The notes beneath the pieces were generated by a model. The model worked only from the letters and a program-made list of their open reading frames with translations. It was not told where the DNA came from and ran no database searches. From positions 1 through 37,628 of the IMG/VR virus record IMGVR_UViG_3300037504_001227: a stretch of DNA of 37,628 nt; one strand, written 5' to 3'. A program made the position numbers and the translations under genes. Shown piece after piece: positions 1 through 7,066 of the stretch (its first letter is position 1; each line of letters opens with the position of its first letter). The DNA is from a virus.

Positions 1-2
1 TA

Positions 3-305
3 AATAATAAAGAGAATACTAAAATTAGTTTGAAAACAATTGTTTCTTATATTAAAAATATAAATGATAATCTTAAACAATGTAATTTTTTAATTAAATT
101 TGAAAATAAAATAAAACAATTAAATGAAACTAATCAAAAAATAAAAAATAAAGATGAAAAAAAAGATAAATTAAAATATATAATTGATTTATTTTTAAAA
201 ATAAATGAAAAAATTAAAGAAATACAAGAAAAAATAAAAGAGGATTCTGATGAATATAATAAATTATTTGGTGATAATTGTCCTCTTTGTGGGAAAGCAA
301 AATGA
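3..305 (+). CDS. N-terminal half of split Rad50/SbcC, 3' end only (zinc hook)
   Basis: The frame is open to the left edge, so the 5' part with the expected Walker A motif lies outside the window. What remains is a Lys/Glu-rich coiled coil ending in a CPLCGKAK tail, the CxxC zinc hook found at the apex of Rad50/SbcC coils. The protein stops right after the hook, so this gene would supply only the first ATPase lobe and the ascending coil. A SbcD-like nuclease and a C-terminal Rad50 half lie downstream in the same operon, which supports the reading. The next gene overlaps the stop by ATGA. The assignment rests on the coil, hook and context; the ATPase motif itself cannot be seen. Confidence 0.6.
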   Translation, partial: NNKENTKISLKTIVSYIKNINDNLKQCNFLIKFENKIKQLNETNQKIKNKDEKKDKLKYIIDLFLKINEKIKEIQEKIKEDSDEYNKLFGDNCPLCGKAK

Positions 306-511
306 CTATAAATAATATGGTAGAACGTTCAGGAATTTCCTATTATGTAATAGAAAGACGTCTAAAAGCGTATTTAAAAGCAAAAAATTTGTATAAAAAT
401 AGATTAGAGAGAAATAAAAATTATCCAATAGAAATTTATTATATAATTAGAGATAAATCTAATTTTCGTTCTTTTTTTAATACCAAAGAATATAAATATA
501 TAGGAGAATAA
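302..511 (+). CDS. Small helical protein, possible helix-turn-helix
   Basis: This 69-residue basic protein starts at the ATG overlapping the previous stop (ATGA). An upstream in-frame TTG at 278 would run back into the zinc-hook gene and has no ribosome site. Residues 1-30 (TINNMVERSGISYYVIERRL) look like a short helix-turn-helix of the kind used for DNA binding. The rest is Lys/Tyr-rich. I do not recognise a family. The tight overlap means co-translation with the Rad50-like gene. Confidence 0.45.
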   Translation: MTINNMVERSGISYYVIERRLKAYLKAKNLYKNRLERNKNYPIEIYYIIRDKSNFRSFFNTKEYKYIGE

Positions 512-865
512 ATGAATAATATTATATTTATTTCCGGGGCTTATACAGCTTATTCTTATTCTGCAATTGATTATAATATTAGAAAAGCAAAAAATGCATC
601 TTTAAATCTTATAAAAAATGGATGGTATCCTATTACACCACATTTAAATACGTGTCATTTTGAAGAATTTGAAAATTTCTTAAATGTTGGATATCAATTT
701 TGGATAGATATGTATTTATCGATTTTAGAAAAATGTGATGGTTTGTTTTTATTAAATGGATGGGAAAAATCACCAGGTAGTAAACAAGAAAAAACAAGAG
801 CAGAAAAATTAAATAAAAAAATTTATTATCAAAAAAATAGTTATCCAATATTTAAAATAGAATAA
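512..865 (+). CDS. DUF4406 / nucleoside 2-deoxyribosyltransferase-like protein
   Basis: The 117-residue protein has the Rossmann-like outline of phage DUF4406 and nucleoside deoxyribosyltransferase-like proteins. These features are an N-terminal beta strand ending in FISGAYT, a helix with NIRKA, a GWYPITPHLNT segment, and a C-terminal CDGLFLLNGWEKSPGS block followed by E93 and A97. In the family the Glu after the Ser/Gly turn is the nucleophile that exchanges nucleobases on deoxyribose. Here E93 is in that place, but activity is inferred. A GGAG ribosome site overlaps the end of the previous gene. In phages such proteins are usually placed in nucleotide metabolism or base modification. Confidence 0.7.
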   Translation: MNNIIFISGAYTAYSYSAIDYNIRKAKNASLNLIKNGWYPITPHLNTCHFEEFENFLNVGYQFWIDMYLSILEKCDGLFLLNGWEKSPGSKQEKTRAEKLNKKIYYQKNSYPIFKIE

Positions 866-898
866 TTATTTTTTAAATTTATTTTTGTAGGAGAATAA

Positions 899-1270
899 AT
901 GAAACCAAGATCAGCTAAATCAAAAGGGATGACATTTCAAAAAGAAATCTGCAGACGTATTGCAAAATTACTGGGTATTGAATTTAATAATAAAGATGAT
1001 ACCTGCCCAATTCATTCTAGAGAATCAGGCCAATCCGGAACTGATGTTGTTATAAGAGATAAAAAATTATTAAAAAAATTTCCTTTTTCTATTGAATGTA
1101 AAAGAACAGAAAAATTACAGTTATATAAATCTATAAATCAGGCTCGGGAAAATAAATTACAAGAAACTGACTGGTTATTGATTGCAAGAAGAAATAGAGA
1201 AAATCCTATTGTAATTATGGATTTTGATACATTTGAAAAGTTATACAAAAATAACTATGCTTATTTATAA
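899..1270 (+). CDS. PD-(D/E)XK nuclease, phage Holliday-junction-resolvase-like
   Basis: This 123-residue protein matches the phage PD-(D/E)XK resolvase-like pattern. It has an N-terminal SKGMTFQKEI helix (E16), a GQSGTDVVI strand with D49, FPFSIECKR giving the E66-C-K68 catalytic pair, and a helix with Q81-A82. A late strand reads WLLIARRN. Such enzymes cut branched DNA or act as structure-selective endonucleases. A GGAG site lies 7 bases before the ATG. The last six codons are supplied by the first bases of intergenic repeat copy 1, so the C-terminus is set by the repeat. It sits with SbcC/SbcD-like genes, consistent with recombination or end processing. Confidence 0.78.
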   Translation: MKPRSAKSKGMTFQKEICRRIAKLLGIEFNNKDDTCPIHSRESGQSGTDVVIRDKKLLKKFPFSIECKRTEKLQLYKSINQARENKLQETDWLLIARRNRENPIVIMDFDTFEKLYKNNYAYL

Positions 1271-1501
1271 AATAAGATTGTTTATTTACAAGGCTTTACA
1301 AGGTTAAGGTTTTAAAAATAAAGATAAAAAAGGCTTAAAAACCTGTAAAGTATTGATAATAAACAATATACAGGATTTTTAACTTGTTAAATAACGTTAA
1401 AATAAGCAGTTTTATTTTAATTTTAATGTAATTATACTTATTTTAAAATAAAGTGGCTTAAAACGCTGTTATTTAATAGTTAATTTTTTGGAGTTTTAAA
1501 A
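1250..1501 (+). repeat. Long intergenic repeat, copy 1 (core orientation A)
   Basis: One of six related elements of about 245 bp, and the only one on the + strand, matching the local gene direction. It opens with AATAACTATGCTTATTTATA, then carries two TTTACAAGG motifs and a core at 1342-1374 bounded by CCTGTA and TACAGG. After that comes an AT-rich stem-loop with outer arms TTAAATAAC/GTTATTTAA. It ends in TTTTTTGGAGTTTTAAAA, shared with copy 2. The core reads CCTGTAAAG in the direction of transcription (orientation A). No ORF is present. It fills the gap between the nuclease and zinc-ribbon genes. Confidence 0.9.
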
Positions 1502-1566
1502 AATTTTAACATTTTTTATAAGAAAGTTAAAAAAATAATTATATTAATAATATATAGGAGGCAAAA

Positions 1567-1824
1567 ATGACCGATAAAGAATATAATGAAAAGCTAAAAG
1601 AGTTAAATATTAAAAATCAAGAAAAATTTAGTGTTTTTTTAGATAAAAGTATTAAATATTTAAATTTTATTTATAAAGACGAAAAAATAGTAACGGATGA
1701 AAATTATATATTATATAGTTTTCGCGATTATAGTTGTCCTGATTGTGGAGCGGTTATAAAAAGAAAAGATAATTTTTGTAATAATTGTGGAGTTAAATTG
1801 AATTGGAGATTAAAAGATGCTTAA
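1567..1824 (+). CDS. Small zinc-ribbon protein
   Basis: The 85-residue protein ends in a zinc ribbon: CPDCG, an 11-residue spacer, then CNNCG. The N-terminal 55 residues are predicted mostly helical and charged. It starts at an ATG behind AGGAGG at 1556-1561 and overlaps the following SbcD gene by 8 bases, so the two are translationally coupled. It is the first gene after repeat copy 1. Its role is unknown; the overlap suggests it works with the SbcCD-like complex. Confidence 0.65.
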   Translation: MTDKEYNEKLKELNIKNQEKFSVFLDKSIKYLNFIYKDEKIVTDENYILYSFRDYSCPDCGAVIKRKDNFCNNCGVKLNWRLKDA

Positions 1825-2680
1825 ATTTATTATTACTGGAGATTGGCATTTAAGACCTGATAATCCTGTTTGCAGAAAAGATAATTTTTTTAAAACACAA
1901 TATAAAACATTAGAATTTATAAAAAATTTAGCAATTGAAAATAATGCGGGTATCATAAATACTGGTGATATATTTCATAAACCTCGTTATCAATATCCAG
2001 ATATAATTTTAAACATAATAAGGGATATTTTTAAAAATATTCCTATTTATTATATAGCTGGTAATCATGATTTATTATTTCATAATTTAGAAAATATTAA
2101 AAAAGGCAATATAGGAATATTAAGTAGTTTTAAAAATTGGTATCATATCTCAAAATTCGATAATTTCGCTGGTTTTGATTATGGAAAAGATATAGAAAAT
2201 ACAACTAATGATTATGCTGTTATACATAAATATACTTCGGAAAAAAATTTACCTTTTTTTATAAAAAATGGAATTACTTCTGAAAATTTATCTAATTATG
2301 ATTATAAAACTATTTTTGCAGGCGATAATCATGAAGGTTTTATGGTTTTTAAAAATAATACATTAATTGTTAATCCTGGTTGTATAACTCGACAAACAAT
2401 AGATAAAAAAAATTATAAACCGCGAATTTATATTTACGATACAAAAAAAGATTCCTGCGTGCTTGTCTATCTCCCAGATAATAATATAGATGATATTGAT
2501 TCTGTATATATAGATGAAATTAAAAATAGAGAAAATAGAATTGATAGTTTTGTAGAAAAATTAAAGGGAAAAATAGATTTAAATTTATCTTTTGAAGATA
2601 ATATAAAAAAATATATAGAAGAAAATAATATTCAAAATGGAATTAAACAAAAATTATTGGAATGTATTAAAGAAAATTAA
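1817..2680 (+). CDS. sbcD: SbcD/Mre11-like DNA exonuclease subunit
   Basis: The 287-residue protein has all the metallophosphoesterase motifs of Mre11/SbcD in order: GDWH (D9, H11), GDIFH (D51), GNHD (N83, H84), a lone H137 and GDNH (D170, H172). These ligate two metal ions for 3'-5' exonuclease and endonuclease activity on double-stranded ends. It is shorter than cellular SbcD (about 400 residues), with a reduced C-terminal capping and coil-binding region, as is common in phages. Its partner should be the split SbcC encoded on both sides. It follows an 8-base overlap with the zinc-ribbon gene. T4 gp47 is the functional analogue. Confidence 0.88.
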   Translation: MLKFIITGDWHLRPDNPVCRKDNFFKTQYKTLEFIKNLAIENNAGIINTGDIFHKPRYQYPDIILNIIRDIFKNIPIYYIAGNHDLLFHNLENIKKGNIGILSSFKNWYHISKFDNFAGFDYGKDIENTTNDYAVIHKYTSEKNLPFFIKNGITSENLSNYDYKTIFAGDNHEGFMVFKNNTLIVNPGCITRQTIDKKNYKPRIYIYDTKKDSCVLVYLPDNNIDDIDSVYIDEIKNRENRIDSFVEKLKGKIDLNLSFEDNIKKYIEENNIQNGIKQKLLECIKEN

Positions 2681-2690
2681 GGAGTGAATT

Positions 2691-2942
2691 ATGAATGAAA
2701 ATTTAATACAAACATTATTAGAAAAAAAACAAGAGATTGAAGATGCTAAAATAAAAAAAGCAAATTTAACAGGTAGATTAGAAGAGTATCAATATCAGTT
2801 AAAAAATGAATTTGATTGTGATAATATTGAAGAGGCTAGCAAATTCTTAGAAAAAATTACCGATGAAATCGAAAAAGAATCTGAAAAATTACAATATGAT
2901 ATCAAAAATCTATTAGGGGAGATAGAAAAAAATGAAAACTGA
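2691..2942 (+). CDS. Coiled-coil protein, probable part of split Rad50/SbcC
   Basis: The 83 residues are almost entirely charged heptad-like helix (KKQEIEDAKIKKANLTGRLE and onward), with one conserved-looking FDCDNIEEA turn in the middle. An AAGGAG site precedes the ATG. The 3' end overlaps the Rad50 C-terminal gene by 11 bases in another frame. It looks like a segment of the descending Rad50 coil encoded as its own polypeptide, but it has only one Cys, so it does not carry the second hook half. An independent small coiled-coil partner is also possible. Confidence 0.5.
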   Translation: MNENLIQTLLEKKQEIEDAKIKKANLTGRLEEYQYQLKNEFDCDNIEEASKFLEKITDEIEKESEKLQYDIKNLLGEIEKNEN

Positions 2943-3543
2943 TTTAGAAAAATTGCAAAAATTTCTAAATAATAAACAGGGAGAATTAGAAATTTTGCGA
3001 AAATCTCTAAACGGAAATAGAAAAAACAGAAAAAATGCTAAATTAAATCTAGTACAATCAGAAAAAGCTCAAAAAATAATACAAGAAGTTGCTCAACAAA
3101 CACAAGAACAAATTAAATTTCATATTGAAGATATTGTTACAATGGCATTGGATGTAATTTTTCCTGATCCGTATCAATTTGAATTAGAATTTGTAGTTAA
3201 ACGAAATAAAACTGAATGTGATATGTGGTTTGTAAAAAATGAAAAAAAAATAAAACCAATTGATGCCGCAGGCGGTGGTGTAATTGACGTTGCTAGTTTC
3301 GCTTTAAGAATTGCTTTATGGAATTTAAAAAAAGGGAAAAAAAATAACACAATCATATTAGATGAAGCATTTCATTTTTTGAGTAAAGATTTACATGAAA
3401 AGGCAGGAGAATTATTAAAAAAATTAAGTGATAAATTAGGAATACAATTTATCCAAGTTACACATTCTAATGAATTAATAAATTCATCAGATAAAGTTTT
3501 TAAAATTATTAAAAAAAATGATAATAGTATCATCTATAATTAA
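2932..3543 (+). CDS. C-terminal half of split Rad50/SbcC ATPase
   Basis: The 203-residue protein carries the second ATPase lobe of an SMC-like ATPase. A coil covers residues 1-65, an ABC signature-like segment AAGGGVIDVAS lies at 112-122, Walker B TIILDE at 140-145 has catalytic E145, and the H-loop VTHS has H178. It lacks Walker A, which must come from the N-terminal gene at the left edge. Paired with SbcD it would clear hairpins or ends during replication or recombination, as T4 gp46/47 do. It is the last gene of the rightward operon and overlaps the coiled-coil gene before it. Confidence 0.82.
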   Translation: MKTDLEKLQKFLNNKQGELEILRKSLNGNRKNRKNAKLNLVQSEKAQKIIQEVAQQTQEQIKFHIEDIVTMALDVIFPDPYQFELEFVVKRNKTECDMWFVKNEKKIKPIDAAGGGVIDVASFALRIALWNLKKGKKNNTIILDEAFHFLSKDLHEKAGELLKKLSDKLGIQFIQVTHSNELINSSDKVFKIIKKNDNSIIYN

Positions 3544-3622
3544 ATTTTTATTAATGCATTTTTATATGGAGAAGGGTTTTGAAAAAATAAAAAAAATTAA
3601 AATTATATCTCTTTTTAAATAA

Positions 3623-3665
3623 AAACCCGGCATGATTGAGCGTGAAACAGAGGCTTGCCGGGTTT
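3623..3665. terminator. Bidirectional terminator at convergent junction
   Basis: A perfect 10-bp stem AAACCCGGCA/TGCCGGGTTT encloses 23 bases between the converging ends of the SbcC-like gene (3543) and the lipoprotein gene (3683). On the minus strand it is followed by TTTTTATTT, a good U-tract; on the plus strand only TTTCC follows. It is one of the few GC-rich spots in the region. Confidence 0.8.
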
Positions 3666-3682
3666 CCTAATTAAGGAGCCAA

Positions 3683-3961
3683 TTATTTTTTTAATTTTTC
3701 TTTTGTATTTATCACAATCACATTCCTACCATCAGCTAAATCAATCTGATGTTCTAAGAAATCTATATGATCTTTCATTATATTTATTTGCATAAGCAAA
3801 TCTTTTATAAATTTTTTATAATCTTCTTTTGCATATTTTTGTTTTAAAACAATATCATAATCTCTAATATGTATAATAGCATATTCATTTGTCTTGCAAG
3901 ATGTCATTAGCGATATTGACAAGATCATTAATACTATTAGCATTATTAATATTTTTTTCAT
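3683..3961 (-). CDS. Small lipoprotein, candidate outer-membrane spanin (Rz1-like)
   Basis: This 92-residue protein has a lipoprotein signal: MKK, a hydrophobic run, then LMTSC with the acceptor Cys at 22. The mature part is short, charged and helical. Its first 77 bases overlap the end of the preceding TM/coil gene in another frame, the arrangement of Rz/Rz1 pairs, where an inner-membrane coil and an outer-membrane lipoprotein join to fuse the membranes at lysis. The usual Pro-rich stretch is absent, so the call rests on architecture and location after the holin-like gene. It is the last gene of the leftward array. Confidence 0.55.
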   Translation of the reverse strand: MKKILIMLIVLMILSISLMTSCKTNEYAIIHIRDYDIVLKQKYAKEDYKKFIKDLLMQINIMKDHIDFLEHQIDLADGRNVIVINTKEKLKK

Positions 3962-4154
3962 ATTTTTTACTCCTTTCTCGTAATTTTTTCCTAAAATATT
4001 CTTTGTCTAACTCATTTTGTTTATTAATTTTAAAATTTTCTTTTTTCTTTTTCTCTAATAATTTTTTAAATATTATATTAACTATTAAAGAAATTAAAAA
4101 TAATAACCAGGGTAAAATTTTAATAATAATTCCTATAATTTGAATAATTGTCAT
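3885..4154 (-). CDS. Membrane-anchored coiled coil, candidate inner-membrane spanin (Rz-like)
   Basis: This 89-residue protein has one N-terminal hydrophobic segment (about 4-28) with almost no preceding residues, then a Lys/Glu-rich coiled coil to the end. This is the i-spanin layout, with the coil projecting into the periplasm. Its ATG overlaps the stop of the holin-like gene at 4154, and its 3' end overlaps the lipoprotein gene by 77 bases. Order and overlaps match a holin/Rz/Rz1 lysis module. An unrelated small membrane protein cannot be ruled out. Confidence 0.55.
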   Translation of the reverse strand: MTIIQIIGIIIKILPWLLFLISLIVNIIFKKLLEKKKKENFKINKQNELDKEYFRKKLRERSKKYEKNINNANSINDLVNIANDILQDK

Positions 4155-4387
4155 TATAATCCTCCTTTATATTTTTTTACAAATTTATCTATTATAATAT
4201 TTATATAAATTGGAGAAAAACAAATAAGAACATAACCTGATAATAATAATATTGATTTTTGCTCTTGTAAAGTTGGTATTTTTTTATTAATTATTAAATT
4301 ATAACAGTTGTAAGATATAGCAATTAGAGCAGATATAACCATTCCGATTTTACTAATATTTTTTGCTCTAAATTTATTTTTTCCCAT
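4154..4387 (-). CDS. Two-TM protein, holin candidate
   Basis: The 77 residues hold two hydrophobic segments (about 13-33 and 45-66) joined by a polar loop with KKIPTLQEQKS, with basic residues at both ends. This is a class II-type holin topology. AAGGAG precedes the ATG. The gene is followed at once by the spanin-like pair. The endolysin is not adjacent; the only M23 peptidase in the window is about 30 kb away. Holins have no diagnostic motif, so this is inferred from size, topology and neighbours. Confidence 0.5.
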   Translation of the reverse strand: MGKNKFRAKNISKIGMVISALIAISYNCYNLIINKKIPTLQEQKSILLLSGYVLICFSPIYINIIIDKFVKKYKGGL

Positions 4388-4396
4388 TATAACTCC

Positions 4397-5065
4397 TTAA
4401 TTTTCAGAATTCGTTAATTTATTTAAAATTCTATTTAAAGAATTTATATCATTTTTAATTTCTACTGAAATTGTACGAATGTCTTGAAATAGGATATTAA
4501 TATGATAATCATATATTTTCTTAACATCATTCAAAACCAAATTAGCGAATTCTTGATAGGGCATACCTACTAGTTTTTCTTTATGGGTTTTTTCAGCATA
4601 ATCTTTAATCTCAGAAAAAATCCATTGAATTTTTCTCTCTTTATATTTTATCCAATCAGATTCTGTTTTTTCAGCAATTCCATTATGATATACAACCTGT
4701 GTCATAAATTCATCAGTTTTAATTCTAAAATCATCTAATTTAGTTTTAACAACTAATTGTTTTAAACTCCCTTTTTTAATTTTTAATTTTTTTATATATA
4801 ATTTCAAGAATTCAGAATACATAATATCAGAAATTTCTTTAATTATTCTAAACTGATCTTTAATAATTTTATTTTCTAAGTGCGTGATTTGTTTAGACAC
4901 TTTTTCAATCCCTAAAAATTTTGCTTTAACTTCATATTTTTTTTTATTTTCTATTTTTTTATTTTTATTATCTTTTAATAAATCATAAATCACCTTAAAA
5001 CATAATCCAAATCCAATCAGTGCTGGAATTATGATTGATTTTACAAATATCCAATCTATATCCAT
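4397..5065 (-). CDS. Membrane-anchored coiled-coil protein of unknown function
   Basis: The 222-residue protein has one N-terminal hydrophobic segment (about 8-28) followed by a long, highly charged helical region. The short N-terminus and the KDNKNKK after the TM suggest the bulk faces the cytoplasm. I recognise no catalytic motif. It lies between the first gene after repeat copy 2 and the holin-like gene, so it may serve lysis timing or host-membrane interaction, but nothing in the sequence fixes this. Confidence 0.55.
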   Translation of the reverse strand: MDIDWIFVKSIIIPALIGFGLCFKVIYDLLKDNKNKKIENKKKYEVKAKFLGIEKVSKQITHLENKIIKDQFRIIKEISDIMYSEFLKLYIKKLKIKKGSLKQLVVKTKLDDFRIKTDEFMTQVVYHNGIAEKTESDWIKYKERKIQWIFSEIKDYAEKTHKEKLVGMPYQEFANLVLNDVKKIYDYHINILFQDIRTISVEIKNDINSLNRILNKLTNSEN

Positions 5066-5075
5066 TTCAATATCC

Positions 5076-5627
5076 TTATTTATTTAAAATTATTCTTAAA
5101 AAATCTCCTGGAAAATCAGGCATAACAGGAAATATGTTTGTATTATTAATATCAATCTCATCATATGTATAATTTTTCAAATCAATATCTTGGCTTAAAA
5201 AACTCATTTTCTCAAACCAAATTACCCAATCATCATATAATTGTTCAGTAATCAATCTGTCCTTTAAATTAATTCCTTTGCTATGTCCATACTCTTGCGC
5301 TGTCCAAACACTATTTATCCAAGTGGAGGCATTCAATAAATTAACCCTGATCTGATCTAATTTTTCTTTTTTCATAGTGGTAGTATTCAATAAAGCATCT
5401 ATTTCTGCTTGTATTTCCTGATAATCTTTTTTTATTAATTTTTCATTTTGATAATAATAATTATAAACGAATAAATCAGGTTTGATATATGTAAATAATT
5501 TCATTTTACAATGCCTCCCGGCATTTTCAAAAATTAATATAGAATCTTGATCAGGTTTTTTAAATGCATCAGAAAATGCTTCTATAACATTATTATCATT
5601 ATCTATTTTTATATAATGATTATTCAT
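5076..5627 (-). CDS. Hypothetical protein after the tail fibres, possible fibre-assembly protein
   Basis: The 183-residue protein begins YIKIDNDNNVIEAFSDAF, a beta-rich opening resembling N-termini of some tail-fibre assembly or XkdW-like proteins, but the match is weak. The middle (about 75-125) is helical; the C-terminus is acidic and aromatic. It is the first gene downstream of repeat copy 2 and uses AGGAGG just beyond the repeat. No membrane segment or signal is present. Function is unassigned. Confidence 0.5.
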   Translation of the reverse strand: MNNHYIKIDNDNNVIEAFSDAFKKPDQDSILIFENAGRHCKMKLFTYIKPDLFVYNYYYQNEKLIKKDYQEIQAEIDALLNTTTMKKEKLDQIRVNLLNASTWINSVWTAQEYGHSKGINLKDRLITEQLYDDWVIWFEKMSFLSQDIDLKNYTYDEIDINNTNIFPVMPDFPGDFLRIILNK

Positions 5628-5645
5628 TCATACCTCCTATTTTTT

Positions 5646-5896
5646 TTAAAACTCCAAAAAATTAACTATTAAATAACAGCGTTTTAAGCCACTTTATTTT
5701 AAAATAAGTATAATTACATTAAAATTAAAATAAAACTGCTTATTTTAACGTTATTTAACAAGGTAAAAATCCTGTAAAGTACTGATAATAAACAATATAC
5801 AGGATTTTAACTGTTTTTTATCCTTATTTTTAAACCCTTAGCCTTGTAAAGCCTTGTAAATAAACAATCTTATTTTATAAATAAGTATAGTTATTT
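5646..5896 (-). repeat. Long intergenic repeat, copy 2 (core orientation B)
   Basis: Element between the tail-fibre gene and the lysis-side genes, oriented with leftward transcription. It shares its downstream end (TTTTTTGGAGTTTTAAAA on the minus strand) with copy 1. It carries two TTTACAAGG motifs (5849-5872), a core at 5771-5803 and the two-part stem-loop. In the direction of transcription the core reads CCTGTATATTG, inverted relative to copy 1, while the flanks keep the same orientation. Confidence 0.9.
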
Positions 5897-5899
5897 ATT

Positions 5900-7054
5900 C
5901 TATAAACTTATCTCTGCATCTGCTGTATAAAAACCACTTAGAATTGCACCACCAGCTAAACTAGCAGAAGCAACTGCCAAACCTGTTGAATGTTCCCCTT
6001 GATACAATTCATTACTAACTGCAACATCTACTGAACCAACATTATCATATACATTATCAACATTTCCAGAATTATTAGACCACCATTTCATTGTTGGAAC
6101 ATCGCGTTTTTTACTAGCAAATGCTTTTTGTAATTTCAAAAATGTGCCCGCAATATTATGTTCTACAACGATAGCCCCTTGGTTTGTAATTGTTCCGGGA
6201 TCAGTATTAATATCATAAGATTTTTCATAATATCTTTGTGCTCTTAAAATTTCCAATGATAAATCTACAACAGTTTCTCTTATAGGTAATTTTCCTAAAT
6301 TAAATGTTATCCCGGTTATATAAAAATTATTAGCAGTGTTATCACATACATTAACTTGATTGGTGGAGCAAAAATAATTTCCAGTTTGCCATGCATCAGC
6401 AGAGGTTTGGTAAGTCGTTCCCCCAGCTAAACACCAACTAATTCTTAACCCTGCTCCATTTGTATAATCCCACGTTCCAGCAGATTCATCTAATTCAATT
6501 GTTATGGTTTTATATTCCCATGTATCAGCACTATCAACAGTATATTCAACAACATAACTTCTATCTTTACCATCATTTCGAAATGCTACACAATGTATTC
6601 CAGTTTTTGGACTTCTAACCCAAAATCCTAATGTTACAAAATGTGTAAGATATTTTCTAATATTATAACCTTCGATAACGTGAGTGATAGCACAATAATC
6701 ACCTGCAGCAATAGAAGCGTCTGCAGTAGTAACATCAATTTTCATAGAATAATTAAATTTAGTGTTTGGGAGAATTGATGCCTCTCTTGAAATAGTATGA
6801 ACCATTGCGCCTGATTTTTCATAACCCATTCTATCAGCCGTATAATCACCATCTGCAACTGCTGCAAAGGAAGAACCTCTTTGCCAAATATCCAACCCTC
6901 CATTTATTATTTCATTCATACACAAATATGATTGAATAAAATCAGAAGGCAACATTTTTTTATCTTCTGCTAATGCGTCTTTATACCCCATTAACAAATA
7001 ATGATTATCATCTAATAGTGTTAAATCATCGGTAGCGTTATAAATCCTAGGCAT
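5900..7054 (-). CDS. Tail fibre / carbohydrate-binding protein
   Basis: This 384-residue protein contains the block INGGLDIWQRG...YTADRM (about 50-75), typical of a receptor-binding module near the C-terminus of many phage tail fibres. A beta-rich jelly-roll-like region follows up to about residue 255. The N-terminal 45 residues (RIYNATDDLTLLDD) probably attach to the previous fibre or baseplate protein. The last 120 residues are Gly/Ala/Ser-rich beta. It ends in TAG directly before repeat copy 2 and follows the propeller protein by 12 bases. Confidence 0.75.
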   Translation of the reverse strand: MPRIYNATDDLTLLDDNHYLLMGYKDALAEDKKMLPSDFIQSYLCMNEIINGGLDIWQRGSSFAAVADGDYTADRMGYEKSGAMVHTISREASILPNTKFNYSMKIDVTTADASIAAGDYCAITHVIEGYNIRKYLTHFVTLGFWVRSPKTGIHCVAFRNDGKDRSYVVEYTVDSADTWEYKTITIELDESAGTWDYTNGAGLRISWCLAGGTTYQTSADAWQTGNYFCSTNQVNVCDNTANNFYITGITFNLGKLPIRETVVDLSLEILRAQRYYEKSYDINTDPGTITNQGAIVVEHNIAGTFLKLQKAFASKKRDVPTMKWWSNNSGNVDNVYDNVGSVDVAVSNELYQGEHSTGLAVASASLAGGAILSGFYTADAEISL

Positions 7055-7066
7055 TTTTTAAACTCC

